The position numbers and the translations under genes were made by a program. Positions 15,692 to 23,670 of a stretch of 64,000 nt of DNA are shown piece by piece (within the stretch, counting starts at the first letter, position 1; each line of letters starts with the position of its first letter). The DNA is from Winogradskya humida. Lineage in GTDB: Bacteria; Actinomycetota; Actinomycetes; Mycobacteriales; Micromonosporaceae. The notes under the pieces were generated by a model, which searched no databases, was not told the DNA's origin, and saw only the letters and a list, made by a program, of their open reading frames with translations. Where the stretch lies: positions 1-64,000 of the forward strand of contig NZ_BOMN01000132.1 of assembly GCF_016862215.1 (NCBI RefSeq), written 5' to 3'.

Positions 15692-16423
15692 TCACGGCTT
15701 GTCGGTGTCGAAGTGCAGCCGGCGGGCGACGATGTCGCGGGCCACGTCGGAGAGGCGGCGCTCCTGCGCGTACGCGTGGGCCCGGATCCGTGCCATCGCC
15801 TCCGCGAGGGAGACGCCGAGCTGCACCATCACCATGCCTTGCGCCTGGAACAACTGCGCGCGGTACCCGTCAGCGTAGTTATTGTCGTCGATTTCCCGGA
15901 CGAGGCCGTCGCGGGCCTGGACGTGCCGGTCGAGCAGGGCGGCGACCGTGACGTCGGCGACCGTGAGCGCGTCGGCGAACTCGCCGGCGGTGAGCGGGCC
16001 GGGGCGGTCCCGGAACACGTCCAGGACACCGAGGCGGGCCGCGCCGATCTGCAGCGGGAACGCGAACACCGCCCGCAGGCCGCCCGCGCTGGCCGCCGGG
16101 GTGTAGAAAGGCCAGCGGCCGCCGGCGTCCGGCGCGGGATCGCCGAGGTCGGGGACCAGGACCGGGCGCCGGCTGGTGAACGCGTCCATGCACGGCCCCT
16201 CCCCGAGGATGAACTGCAGCTCCTCGATGCGTTCGCACGCGGAATCCGAGGCGGCGGTCTCGCCCCGGGTGCCGTCGTCGGTCATGATGCTGATCCCGGC
16301 ACCGGAGGCGGACAGCACCTCGGCTGCAGCTCCGCAGACCCCCCGCAGGAAGCCCGGCCGGTCGCCGTGCGCGGCGGCCTGCCGGGTGATCAGATCGGTG
16401 ATGATCGCGCTGCGGTCCTCCAT
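15692..16423 (-). CDS. GAF-ANTAR regulator, second copy
   Basis: 243 residues from the ATG at 16423 (GTGCAGCCC upstream; an in-frame ATG at 16447 would add eight residues). GAF domain: GFLRGVCGAAAEVLSASGAG, EGPCMDAFTSRRPVLVPDL, then FAFPLQIGAARLGVLDVF. The C-terminal ANTAR domain has YRAQLFQAQGMVMVQLGVSL, then AMARIRAHAYAQERRLSDVA. It is a paralogue of the next gene with clearly different sequence, so not a recent duplication. Cys in GEGPCMD is conserved in many GAF domains of this type. The signal sensed is unknown. Confidence 0.92.
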   Translation of the reverse strand: MEDRSAIITDLITRQAAAHGDRPGFLRGVCGAAAEVLSASGAGISIMTDDGTRGETAASDSACERIEELQFILGEGPCMDAFTSRRPVLVPDLGDPAPDAGGRWPFYTPAASAGGLRAVFAFPLQIGAARLGVLDVFRDRPGPLTAGEFADALTVADVTVAALLDRHVQARDGLVREIDDNNYADGYRAQLFQAQGMVMVQLGVSLAEAMARIRAHAYAQERRLSDVARDIVARRLHFDTDKP

Positions 16424-16534
16424 GGGCTGCACCTTCCAGCGAGGCACCGCCGGAGACCAGGGCAGCAGAACCGGCAGATCCGGTTGGCGGGTACTTTACC
16501 CGGTGCGGGCGATTGCTACTCCGGTAGTCACCGG

Positions 16535-17314
16535 TCACAGAATTTCTGCCTCGAACTGGTGGCGCAGTGTCAGCAGGGCCCGGGCGAGCAGCCGGGAGAC
16601 GTGCATCTGGGAGATGCCGAGCTGCCCGGCGATCTGGACCTGGCTCCGGTTGCCGTAGAAGCGCAGGGTCAGGATCATGCGTTCGCGCTGGTCGAGGCGG
16701 GCGAGAGCCGGGGCGAGCGCGATCCGGGTCTCGGCCAGCTCGTACCCGTGGTCGTCGCCGCCGAGCAGATCGTCGAGCTGACCGCGGCTGTTGGTGCCGA
16801 CCGGTGTGGACAGCGGCATCGCATGGTAGGCGCGGGCCCCTTCGAGCCCCTCCAGCACCTGCTCCTCGGTGATCCTCAGGTGCGCGGCGATGTCGGCGAC
16901 CGTGGGCAGGCGGGACAGCGTCTGGGTCAGCTCGTTGTTCGCCGCGGTGATCGCGAGCCGTAGCTCCTGCAGCCGGCGCGGGACTCGTACCGCCCAGGTG
17001 TGATCCCGGAAGTGGCGTTTGATCTCGCCGAGCACGGTGGGCAGGGCATATCCGACGAAGTCGACGCCGCGCAGCGGATCGAAGTTGTCCACGGCCCGGA
17101 TCAGGCCGATCGCGGCGCTCTGCACGAGATCGCCGAGCGGTTCCCCGCGGCCCGAGTAACGGGAGGCCAGCCGCCGGGCCATGGGCAGCCAGGCCTCGAT
17201 GGCCCGGGCCCGCAGGAGTGCCCGCTGCGGATGCCCCACGGGCAGGGCGGTCATCGCCATCAGGAGCTGAGTGGCGCAGTCGGTCGCGAAACGGGTGCCG
17301 GAGTCCCCGGGCAT
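16535..17314 (-). CDS. SigB/SigF-type RNA polymerase sigma factor
   Basis: 259 residues with sigma regions 2, 3 and 4. Region 2 includes EPLGDLVQSAAIGLIRAVDN and the -10-recognition stretch DFVGYALPTVLGEIKRHFRD. Region 3 is LPTVADIAAHLRITEEQVLE. Region 4 is LDQRERMILTLRFYGNRSQV followed by LGISQMHVSRLLARAL. This matches the SigB/SigF/SigG stress and sporulation group. No anti-sigma factor or anti-anti-sigma gene is next to it. The two downstream GAF-ANTAR genes and the divergent stress-protein operon suggest a general-stress regulon; that link is inference. Confidence 0.92.
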   Translation of the reverse strand: MPGDSGTRFATDCATQLLMAMTALPVGHPQRALLRARAIEAWLPMARRLASRYSGRGEPLGDLVQSAAIGLIRAVDNFDPLRGVDFVGYALPTVLGEIKRHFRDHTWAVRVPRRLQELRLAITAANNELTQTLSRLPTVADIAAHLRITEEQVLEGLEGARAYHAMPLSTPVGTNSRGQLDDLLGGDDHGYELAETRIALAPALARLDQRERMILTLRFYGNRSQVQIAGQLGISQMHVSRLLARALLTLRHQFEAEIL

Positions 17315-17471
17315 GATCCCCCCTTGGCGGAGAAATGCTCGATGCCGGGGGCCGGGGCAGCGACCCCACGAGGGGCTGCGCCGTCGATTCTAGTCCGCTC
17401 AGGACTTTCGCGCCTCGTCCGAATGCGCTGTCCGGGCGCGCCCGCTCCCGGGCCGCGCCGTACACGTAGAG

Positions 17472-17493
17472 ATATTTGTTCTTGGGCAAATAT
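17472..17493. promoter_or_regulatory. Perfect 7-bp inverted repeat upstream of the stress operon
   Basis: ATATTTG, eight bases (TTCTTGGG), then CAAATAT. It is an AT-rich island about 60 bases before the first gene of the three-gene stress operon and on the far side of the divergent sigma factor gene. A regulator site is likely; the protein is not identifiable. Confidence 0.5.
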
Positions 17494-17553
17494 GTGTGAT
17501 CAAGCAGGTCAGGGGTAGCCGTCGAGCACAGCACTCACCCCCTGGAGGTAACC

Positions 17554-18297
17554 ATGAGTGATGTTTCATCGGGAGCACGGTTCCCGGACGAGCCTTTCAC
17601 CGACCCGGCGTACCCGGTGTCCGATCCGTACGCGACGCCGGTTGAACGCTATCCGGCACGATCACCGTCCACCGCGGACACCGGAGGCGGCGACGACTCG
17701 AAGGCCAGGCAGGTCGCGGGCCAGGCGTCCCAGGCCGCCGGTGAGGTCAAGGACACCGCCAAGGAGCAGGCGCAGAAGGTTGCGGGTGAGGCCAAGGCCC
17801 AGGCCCGCAACGTGGCGTCCGACGTGCGTGACAAGGTCGGCGAGCAGGCCCGTACGCAGAACGACAAGCTCGTGGGCACCATCCGCGAGACCGCCGACCA
17901 GCTCGACGAGATGCGCGGCGACCGGCAGGACTCGCCGGCCGCCGCAGTGGTCTCCCGGGTCGCGGACGGTGGCCGGCAGCTCGCCGACTACCTCGACCGC
18001 AACGGCCCGGACGGCGTGCTCCGTGAGGTCCAGGACTTCGCGCGTCGCCGCCCCGGTGCGTTCCTGGCGACCGCGCTCGCCGCGGGATTCGTCGTCGGCC
18101 GGCTCGGCAAGGGTGTCGTCAAGGCGGACCCCGACGCGGGCGCCGACAAGCCGCACACCGACTCGTTCGAGTCCTTCAGCAGCGGCGGTACCGACTACCC
18201 CGCCGGAGGCAACGACTACCCCACCGGCGGCACGGACTATGCCGCCACCGGCACCGGCGTACCCGTCGTGGTGTCCGAGGAGAGCTGGACCCGATGA
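17554..18297 (+). CDS. Helical LEA/CsbD-like stress protein with a Gly/Tyr tail
   Basis: 247 residues from ATG with CTGGAGG upstream. The centre (about 50-115) is a long amphipathic Ala/Lys/Glu helix with an 11-residue-like pattern (QAAGEVKDTAKEQAQKVAGE), as in LEA or YtxH-like stress proteins. A hydrophobic segment near residue 170 (GAFLATALAAGFVVGRLGKG) could touch the membrane. The C terminus has three imperfect repeats of GGTDYPxGG. It starts a three-gene operon with a holin-X-type and a DUF3618-type protein, a common actinobacterial cluster thought to be related to envelope stress. The start codon of the next gene overlaps its stop (ATGA). Confidence 0.78.
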   Translation: MSDVSSGARFPDEPFTDPAYPVSDPYATPVERYPARSPSTADTGGGDDSKARQVAGQASQAAGEVKDTAKEQAQKVAGEAKAQARNVASDVRDKVGEQARTQNDKLVGTIRETADQLDEMRGDRQDSPAAAVVSRVADGGRQLADYLDRNGPDGVLREVQDFARRRPGAFLATALAAGFVVGRLGKGVVKADPDAGADKPHTDSFESFSSGGTDYPAGGNDYPTGGTDYAATGTGVPVVVSEESWTR

Positions 18298-18719
18298 CGT
18301 CGTCCTACCCGGCCCCGCACAGCGATCGCACCGACGAGGTGTCCGAGACTTCGATCGGTGAGCTGATCGGCAACATCAGCGACGACCTCACCAGCCTGTT
18401 CCGCCAGGAGGTGGAGCTGGCGAAGGCCGAGCTCAAGGAGGAAGCGGGCAAGGCGGGCAAGGCCGCCGGGATGCTCGGCGGCGCCGGGTTCGCCGGTTAC
18501 CTCGCCGTGGTCCTGCTCAGCTTCGCCCTGGTCTTCGGGCTCTCCAACGTCATGGACGCCGGCTGGGCCGCGCTCATCGTGGCGGTCATCTGGGGGATCG
18601 TCGGCGCCGTGCTCTACACGACCGGCCGTAAGCAGCTCAAGAACGTCGACCCGATGCCGCACCGCACCGTCGACACGATCAAGGAGGACGCGCAGTGGCT
18701 CAAGAACCCGACAGGCTGA
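18294..18719 (+). CDS. Holin-X-type (Phage_holin_3_6) membrane protein
   Basis: 141 residues. The N-terminal half is a cytoplasmic helix, DEVSETSIGELIGNISDDLT then SLFRQEVELAKAELKEEAGK. Two membrane helices follow, AGFAGYLAVVLLSFALVFGL and AALIVAVIWGIVGAVLYTTG, and a short Lys-rich tail. This is the actinobacterial holin-X family (phage_holin_3_6), which despite the name is a house-keeping membrane protein and not a lysis gene. It overlaps both neighbours: ATGA at the start and 25 bases at the end. Confidence 0.85.
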   Translation: MTSSYPAPHSDRTDEVSETSIGELIGNISDDLTSLFRQEVELAKAELKEEAGKAGKAAGMLGGAGFAGYLAVVLLSFALVFGLSNVMDAGWAALIVAVIWGIVGAVLYTTGRKQLKNVDPMPHRTVDTIKEDAQWLKNPTG

Positions 18720-19276
18720 GGCAGACCATCGAGGAGACCCGCGCGTCGCTGACCCGCGACGTCGACATGCTGGCCGAGAAGACCAGTCCCACGAGGGTCG
18801 CCCAGCGCCGCTGGACCGCCGCCAAGGAGAAGGTCATGGGCAGTTCGCAGCAGGCCCGGCACGCCGCCGGGGACACCGCGAGCACGGTGCAGGACAAGGC
18901 GTCGGAGCTGACCGGCAAGGCCGGCGAGGCGGCGCACGACGTGGCCGGCTCGGTCCGCAAGGCCCCGCAGGCCGTGGTCCAGCAGGCGCAGGGCAACCCG
19001 ATCGCCGCGGGCATCATCGCGTTCGGCGTCGGCATGCTGGCCGCCACGCTGATCCCGGTGACCGACATCGAGCGGCGCGCCGGTCAGCAGCTCAAGGACA
19101 ACACCGGCGACCTGACCGACAAGGTCAAGGACGTCGCGACCGAGCTGAAGGACGACCTCTCGGGCAGCGTGCAGCACGCCGCCGGCGAGGTGAAGGAGAC
19201 CGCGCAGGGCGCGGCCCGCACGACGAAGGAGACCGCGCAGTCGGGTGCCCAGGACGTGAAGTCCTCCGCCTCCTGA
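18695..19276 (+). CDS. DUF3618-domain membrane-associated protein
   Basis: 193 residues from the GTG at 18695, overlapping the upstream gene by 25 bases. The N terminus (RLRQTIEETRASLTRDVDML, then EKTSP) is the DUF3618 signature. A membrane segment near residue 100 (NPIAAGIIAFGVGMLAATLI) and a long Lys/Glu/Ala amphipathic tail (LTDKVKDVATELKDDLSGSV) follow; the tail resembles LEA-type helices. The three proteins of this operon share alternating charged helices and may coat or stabilise the membrane. A strong terminator follows at 19291. Confidence 0.85.
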   Translation: MAQEPDRLRQTIEETRASLTRDVDMLAEKTSPTRVAQRRWTAAKEKVMGSSQQARHAAGDTASTVQDKASELTGKAGEAAHDVAGSVRKAPQAVVQQAQGNPIAAGIIAFGVGMLAATLIPVTDIERRAGQQLKDNTGDLTDKVKDVATELKDDLSGSVQHAAGEVKETAQGAARTTKETAQSGAQDVKSSAS

Positions 19277-19290
19277 CGGTCCTCTGATGA

Positions 19291-19328
19291 GGATCGGAGG
19301 CGCTTGCCGGCGCCTCCGATCCTTTTTT
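19291..19328 (+). terminator. Intrinsic terminator of the stress operon
   Basis: A perfect 13-bp stem (GGATCGGAGGCGC with GCGCCTCCGATCC), a six-base loop (TTGCCG) and a run of six T. It starts 14 bases after the DUF3618 stop. It touches the stop of the convergent GH6 gene at 19327. Confidence 0.95.
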
Positions 19329-20346
19329 ATGCCCCCGTGATGAGGTGCCGGGCGAGTTCCGGGTCGAACGTGCCGGCGGGGGTCGCGGGGGCGATGCCAC
19401 AGGTGCCGTCCGAGTTACCCGGGTTCTTGATCCACAGCTGCAGCGCGGCCGGGTCGGCGGTCGAGGCCGCGCCGATCCTGCGCCCGGGCGGGTTGCACCA
19501 CTCGCCGCCGTGCCCGTTGCCGTTACGACTGGTGTCGATCACATAGCCGGTCGTCGTGCCGAGCTTCTTGCGGATGTCCTCGGCGTACTGCTGGGCGCCG
19601 GCGGTGTCGACGTAGTTGGCGACGTTGACCGTGAACCCGTGGACGCGGGCGACACCGGCGTCCTCCAGCCGCTTTGCCATCGTCCCGGCCGGGGTCCAGC
19701 GGGGGTTGGCGCCGTCGAGATAGGCCCAGGTGTTCGGGGCCTTCTCGGCGAACATCCGGGCGGCGAACGCCAGCAGGGTGTTGCGGGTCTGTTTCTGCCC
19801 GGCGCTCAGGCACGAGAAGTCCCCGAGCGAGTCCGGTTCGATGATGACGATCGCCGGCCGGGTGCCGATCGCGGCGGCGAACGTCGAGATCCAGGTCTGA
19901 TACTCCAGGACGGTCCGCGCGCCACCGGCCGACTCGCGCCCGCACGCGTCGCGGCCCGGCAGGTTGTATGCGACCAGCACGGGCAACTTGTCACCGGCCG
20001 CCTGCGCGGTCCCCGTGTACTTCCCGACAGCCTTCCCGATGTCAGAATCACTCGTCCCGGTGAACCAGCGCGCCATGGGCCGGCTGCTGATCGACGCCCC
20101 GATGGCGGCGGCCCGCGGGTCACCCGGATGGGCGGCCACCCAGCTCGCGGCGGGCAGCTTCGGATCGGTGAACAACCCGGTGGTGATCGCGAGCGGCCCG
20201 GACCCCGCGCTGGTGGCGGCCCCCTTCGTACTGACGGCCCTCGTCGTGCCGGCGGCATCCGTCGTGCAGCCCCCGCATGCTGCCAGCGCGCACACGGTGG
20301 ACAGGGCCGCCCCGGCGATGATCATGATCGATCTCCGACTTCGCAT
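19327..20346 (-). CDS. Secreted GH6 cellulase (endoglucanase/cellobiohydrolase), lipoprotein
   Basis: 339 residues. The signal peptide ends in a lipobox (STVCALAAC), so the enzyme is probably lipid-anchored. GH6 signatures are VLVAYNLPGRDACGR with the catalytic acid Asp, IVIIEPDSLGDFSC, YVIDTSRNGNG, EWCNPPGRRIG and LWIKNPGNSDGTC. It hydrolyses beta-1,4-glucan with inversion. There is no carbohydrate-binding module. A 33-bp repeat array begins about 40 bases upstream of the start, where its promoter should be. Confidence 0.93.
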   Translation of the reverse strand: MRSRRSIMIIAGAALSTVCALAACGGCTTDAAGTTRAVSTKGAATSAGSGPLAITTGLFTDPKLPAASWVAAHPGDPRAAAIGASISSRPMARWFTGTSDSDIGKAVGKYTGTAQAAGDKLPVLVAYNLPGRDACGRESAGGARTVLEYQTWISTFAAAIGTRPAIVIIEPDSLGDFSCLSAGQKQTRNTLLAFAARMFAEKAPNTWAYLDGANPRWTPAGTMAKRLEDAGVARVHGFTVNVANYVDTAGAQQYAEDIRKKLGTTTGYVIDTSRNGNGHGGEWCNPPGRRIGAASTADPAALQLWIKNPGNSDGTCGIAPATPAGTFDPELARHLITGA

Positions 20347-20387
20347 GGCGAACGACTGTACTGCTCAGCGGCGCGTCGAACCCAGGG

Positions 20388-20519
20388 TGACGCGGCGGCG
20401 GTCGCGCCGGACCCAGGGGGTGACGCGGCGGCGGTCGCGCCGGACCGAGGGGGTGACGCGGCGGCGGTCGGGTCGAACCCAGGGGGTGATGCGGCGGCGG
20501 TCGCGTCGAATTGTCCGGG
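20388..20519. repeat. 33-bp tandem repeat, four copies
   Basis: Units of 33 bases start at 20388, 20421, 20454 and 20487, each beginning TGACGCGGCGGCGGTCG (the last has TGATGCGG). Every unit starts with an in-frame stop relative to the aminotransferase frame downstream. The array fills the space between the GH6 promoter side and the truncated aminotransferase. Confidence 0.92.
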
Positions 20520-21110
20520 TCTGGAGCGCTGCCAGAAGGGTATCTGGACCATGCGCTGCGGGATGAGCGGGTTGCCTCGGTGCGGGTCACGATCCTGCCG
20601 GGCGCCCAGGGCACGGACGTGATGGTTTCTGTCTCCGAGCCGGTTGCGGATGTGACGCTGCCCGCGCTCCGGGTCCGGACTGTTCAGTACGAGCGGGAGC
20701 TGCCCCACCTGAAACACGTGGCGACGATGGGGCTGACGTACCACCTGCTGCAGGCCCGCCGGGCGGGGTTCGACGACGTGCTGTTCGCGGGACGGGACGG
20801 GCTGCTTCGGGAGGGCTCGGTCTGGAACGTCGCGTTCTGGGACGGCGAGCGGGTCGTCTGGCCGGACGCTCCGGTGCTGGCAGGCATCACCATGCAGGTC
20901 CTGCGGATCGGGCTGCGAAAGCTGGGGATCCCCGACGAGGTGAGGCCGTTGACCTCGCCGGCCGGGATGGGTGCCGCGGCCGCGGTCAACTCGCAGTGGC
21001 CGGCCCAGCCGATCGCCGCGATCGGCGAGACGGTTTTCGCGGGCGGCGACGAGCTCGTCAGCCGGTTGCGGCGCGCCTGGGACGCGGTGCCGTGGGAGCC
21101 GATCAGCTAG
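20511..21110 (+). pseudogene. Class IV aminotransferase (ADC lyase/BCAT fold), N terminus missing
   Basis: About 199 residues from a TTG at 20511. The body is a fold-type IV PLP protein: the Lys of LPHLKHVATMGL is placed like the PLP lysine, and REGSVWNVAFWDGERVVWPD followed by LAGITMQVLRIGLRKLG fits the family. Relatives are about 260-270 residues and begin with a segment that ends in SMRV and a helix with HL.RL; that part (about 60 residues) is absent. Directly upstream, the four 33-bp repeats put a stop in this frame every 33 bases. It is therefore a pseudogene, or uses a different upstream frame that I could not find. Confidence 0.7.
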
Positions 21111-21144
21111 GCGATTCCACGGCGGCGAGGGTGGCTCGATCTTC

Positions 21145-21909
21145 TCAGAGCAGGCGCGGTGGGCCGCCGACGATGACGTCGAATCCCGCGTCGACGGGGA
21201 TCAGGGCGCCGGTCAGCGCGCCGGTGCGGTCGTCCAGCAGTAACTCGATCACCGCCGCGACGTCGTCCGGCTCGACCATGCGGCCCAGCACCGAGTGCCC
21301 GGCGAGATGCTCACCCATCTCCGGGGCCATGAAAGCCGCGCTGGCGTCGGTGCGGACGGCGCCCGGCGCGACGGTGTTCACGCTGACGCCGTACCGCCCG
21401 GCCTCCGCGGCGACCTGCTGCGCGAACGAGTTCAGTGCCGCCTTGGACACCGCGTGGGTGAGCTGGCGTTTGCCCGTCCAGCCGGCCGCCATGCTGGAAA
21501 GGTAGACGATGCGCCCCGACCCAGCTGCCCGCATCACCGGCAGGACCCGCCGGGTGATGAAGAACGCCCCGCCGAGCTCCGCGCCGACCTTGCCGATCAG
21601 GTCGTCCCAGCTGGTTGTCTCGACGTCGCTGAGGATCGGCTGCCAGACGTTCGCGTTGCAGACGAGCGCGTCGATCCGCCCGTGCTCCGCCAGCACGTCG
21701 TCGACCAGCGCGTCCACCTGCCCGGGGTCACAGACGTCGGCGCGGGCGACGCTCGCGCTCGCTATCCGCGCCGCCACGGCCGTCGCCGCCCCGGTGTCCC
21801 GGAGGTAGTTGACAATGACGTGATAGCCGCGCCGGCCCAGCATCAGCGCCGTGGCCGCACCGATGCCCCGCCCCGCACCCGTCACCACCGCGACCGGCTT
21901 GTCCGCCAT
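21145..21909 (-). CDS. Short-chain dehydrogenase with His in place of the catalytic Tyr
   Basis: 254 residues from the ATG at 21909 (GGAGGG upstream). Cofactor glycines: VVTGAGRGIGAA. The catalytic Ser is present (IVYLSSMAAG), but the YxxxK motif reads THAVSKAAL, so Tyr is His; I checked this in the DNA (CAC on the coding strand). The usual NNAG is CNANVW. The fold is complete to the C-terminal GALTGALIPVDAGFD. The activity may be altered or lost, or the enzyme may use another residue. It is the last of three adjacent SDR genes on this strand, separated from the next one by 63 bases. Confidence 0.87.
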   Translation of the reverse strand: MADKPVAVVTGAGRGIGAATALMLGRRGYHVIVNYLRDTGAATAVAARIASASVARADVCDPGQVDALVDDVLAEHGRIDALVCNANVWQPILSDVETTSWDDLIGKVGAELGGAFFITRRVLPVMRAAGSGRIVYLSSMAAGWTGKRQLTHAVSKAALNSFAQQVAAEAGRYGVSVNTVAPGAVRTDASAAFMAPEMGEHLAGHSVLGRMVEPDDVAAVIELLLDDRTGALTGALIPVDAGFDVIVGGPPRLL

Positions 21910-21972
21910 CCGGCACCCTCCACTCAGGTCTTCACCGTAGTATCGCCCACGGTCCACCGGATCGCGGCGGCG

Positions 21973-22833
21973 TCACCGTTGCAACAGCAGGGTGTCACCG
22001 AAGCCCATGCGGGTGACGAAGGCCTCGCGGGTGAGATCGGCGAACGCCATGACGTGGTCGACGCCGGCCTCGGTGAAGTCGACGACGGTCCGGAAGGGCT
22101 TTTCGCCTCGGGGCAGGGCGAGGACCCGGGCGATCTCGTCGGCGACGCCCTGCGGGTGGGGGTTGACGCCGGGGCGGACCAGGCCGGCGGTGGCCTCCTC
22201 GTTGCGTTCGACCAGTGGGTCGAGTGCCGCGTAGGCCGCCGTCACCGCCGTGTCCGATGCGTGGCTGGCGTTGGGGAAGTGGGAGGTGCCCTGGGTGATG
22301 GCGCCCGGCATGACGATGGTGGTCTCGATGCCGAACTGGGCCGCCTCGTAGGACGTCACCACGGCGAGGGCGTCGAACGCGGCCTTGGAGGCTACGTACG
22401 GGCCGAGGAACGGGGGTGTCGTCACGATGATCGTGCTGCCGACCCAGAGCAGCGTGCCCGATCGCTGGGCGCGCAGGTGGGGCAGGGCGGCGCGGTTGAC
22501 GCGGTGAGCGCCGACGGCGTTGATGTCGAGCAGGCGGGTGAGGTCGTCGCCGGTGAAGGCCTCGACGTAGCCGACGTAGAGGTGACCGGCGTTCTGGATC
22601 ACCACGTCGAGGCGGCCCGCCTGCTCGACCACTGCTGCGACGGCGGCGTCGGCGGACTCCTGCGACGTGACATCCAGCTCCACGGTGTGCAGGTCCAGCC
22701 CGTCGACGTCCGTGAACTCGTTGCCGGCGACGGTTTTCATGCTCGCGTAGACGGTGTGGCCCTGGCGGGCGAGGGTCAGGGCGGTCAGGCGGCCGATGCC
22801 GGTGCTGGAGCCGGTGATGAGGACGACGGACAT
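21973..22833 (-). CDS. Short-chain dehydrogenase
   Basis: 286 residues. LITGSSTGIGRLTALTLARQ is the NAD(P) site, IQNAGH the NNAG-like motif, LWVGSTIIV the Ser strand, and PYVASKAAFDA the intact YxxxK. The long C-terminal part (from about 190) resembles SDRs that act on larger alcohols or steroids. Its start codon overlaps the stop of the upstream SDR (ATGA at 22833), so the two are coupled and under the TetR-type regulator. Confidence 0.88.
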   Translation of the reverse strand: MSVVLITGSSTGIGRLTALTLARQGHTVYASMKTVAGNEFTDVDGLDLHTVELDVTSQESADAAVAAVVEQAGRLDVVIQNAGHLYVGYVEAFTGDDLTRLLDINAVGAHRVNRAALPHLRAQRSGTLLWVGSTIIVTTPPFLGPYVASKAAFDALAVVTSYEAAQFGIETTIVMPGAITQGTSHFPNASHASDTAVTAAYAALDPLVERNEEATAGLVRPGVNPHPQGVADEIARVLALPRGEKPFRTVVDFTEAGVDHVMAFADLTREAFVTRMGFGDTLLLQR

Positions 22834-23576
22834 CAGGCGGCACCGCCGTTGGTGTAGAGGACCTGGCCGTTGATCCAGCGGGCGGGACCGGCGAGGAACG
22901 CGGCGACCTCGGCGATGTCCTCGGGGGTGCCCAGGCGCTCCATCGGGTTCAGGCTCGCGATGTGGTTGATGACCTGCTCGCTCTTGCCCTCGAAGAACAG
23001 CGGGGTCGCCGTGGGGCCGGGGGCGACGGCGTTGACCGTGATGTCGCGGCCGCGCAGCTCCCGGGCCAGGATCAGGGTCATCGCCTCGACGGCACCCTTC
23101 GACGCGGCGTACGCACCGTACGTCGGCATCTGCAGCCGGGTGATCGACGTGGAGAAGGTGATGATCGCGCCGCCCGCGCGGACCTGCTGGGCGGCGAGCT
23201 GGCTGATCACGAACGTGCCGCGGACATTCGTACGCTGAATGCGGTCGAACGTCTCGAGATCCATCTGCGCGATCGGCGCGAGCGGCATGATGCCCGCCGT
23301 GTGCGCGACGACGTCGACCCCGCCGAACGTGTCGGTCGCGTGCTGGAACAGCGCGGCCATCTCCTCGTGCTCGGCGACGTCGCCACCGAACGCGGTGGCC
23401 CGCCCACCTTCGGCGGTGATGGCCTTCACGGCGTCCTGTGCCTTGGCCTCGTTGCCGCTGTAGTGCACCACCACGGCGAGACCGTCCGCCGCCAGGCGCT
23501 CAGCGACGGCCCGGCCGATGCCACCCGAACCGCCGGTGACGATGGCGACGCGGGCCGGGGTCTGCGTGTCACTCAT
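22833..23576 (-). CDS. Short-chain dehydrogenase (FabG-like)
   Basis: 247 residues. IVTGGSGGIGRAVAERLA, then HTAGIMP, IITFSTSITRL, YGAYAASKGAVEA and the C-terminal INGQVLYTNGG. These are typical complete motifs of classical NADPH-dependent SDRs. It is the first gene of a two- to three-gene SDR operon divergent from the TetR gene at 23671, with a palindrome in the 94-base space. Confidence 0.92.
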   Translation of the reverse strand: MSDTQTPARVAIVTGGSGGIGRAVAERLAADGLAVVVHYSGNEAKAQDAVKAITAEGGRATAFGGDVAEHEEMAALFQHATDTFGGVDVVAHTAGIMPLAPIAQMDLETFDRIQRTNVRGTFVISQLAAQQVRAGGAIITFSTSITRLQMPTYGAYAASKGAVEAMTLILARELRGRDITVNAVAPGPTATPLFFEGKSEQVINHIASLNPMERLGTPEDIAEVAAFLAGPARWINGQVLYTNGGAA

Positions 23577-23644
23577 GGGAACTCCTCAGCTTGTCTACGA
23601 ATCACTATGTGTACTGGCTGTCCATTTGAAGGTAGCGCGATAAA

Positions 23645-23655
23645 GACAACTTGTC
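23645..23655. promoter_or_regulatory. Short palindrome, candidate TetR operator
   Basis: GACAA-C-TTGTC is a perfect 11-bp palindrome 15 bases before the TetR start. A second CTTGTC-AC copy lies at 23590-23599 on the other side of the space. The two together suggest the TetR dimer site that would control both divergent units. Confidence 0.45.
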
Positions 23656-23670
23656 CACTACGATGGAGGC

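Noticed and set aside
18294..18719. Possible phage holin, hinting at a prophage
   Set aside because: The family name is misleading; the gene is in the common LEA-like/DUF3618 operon and no phage gene is near.
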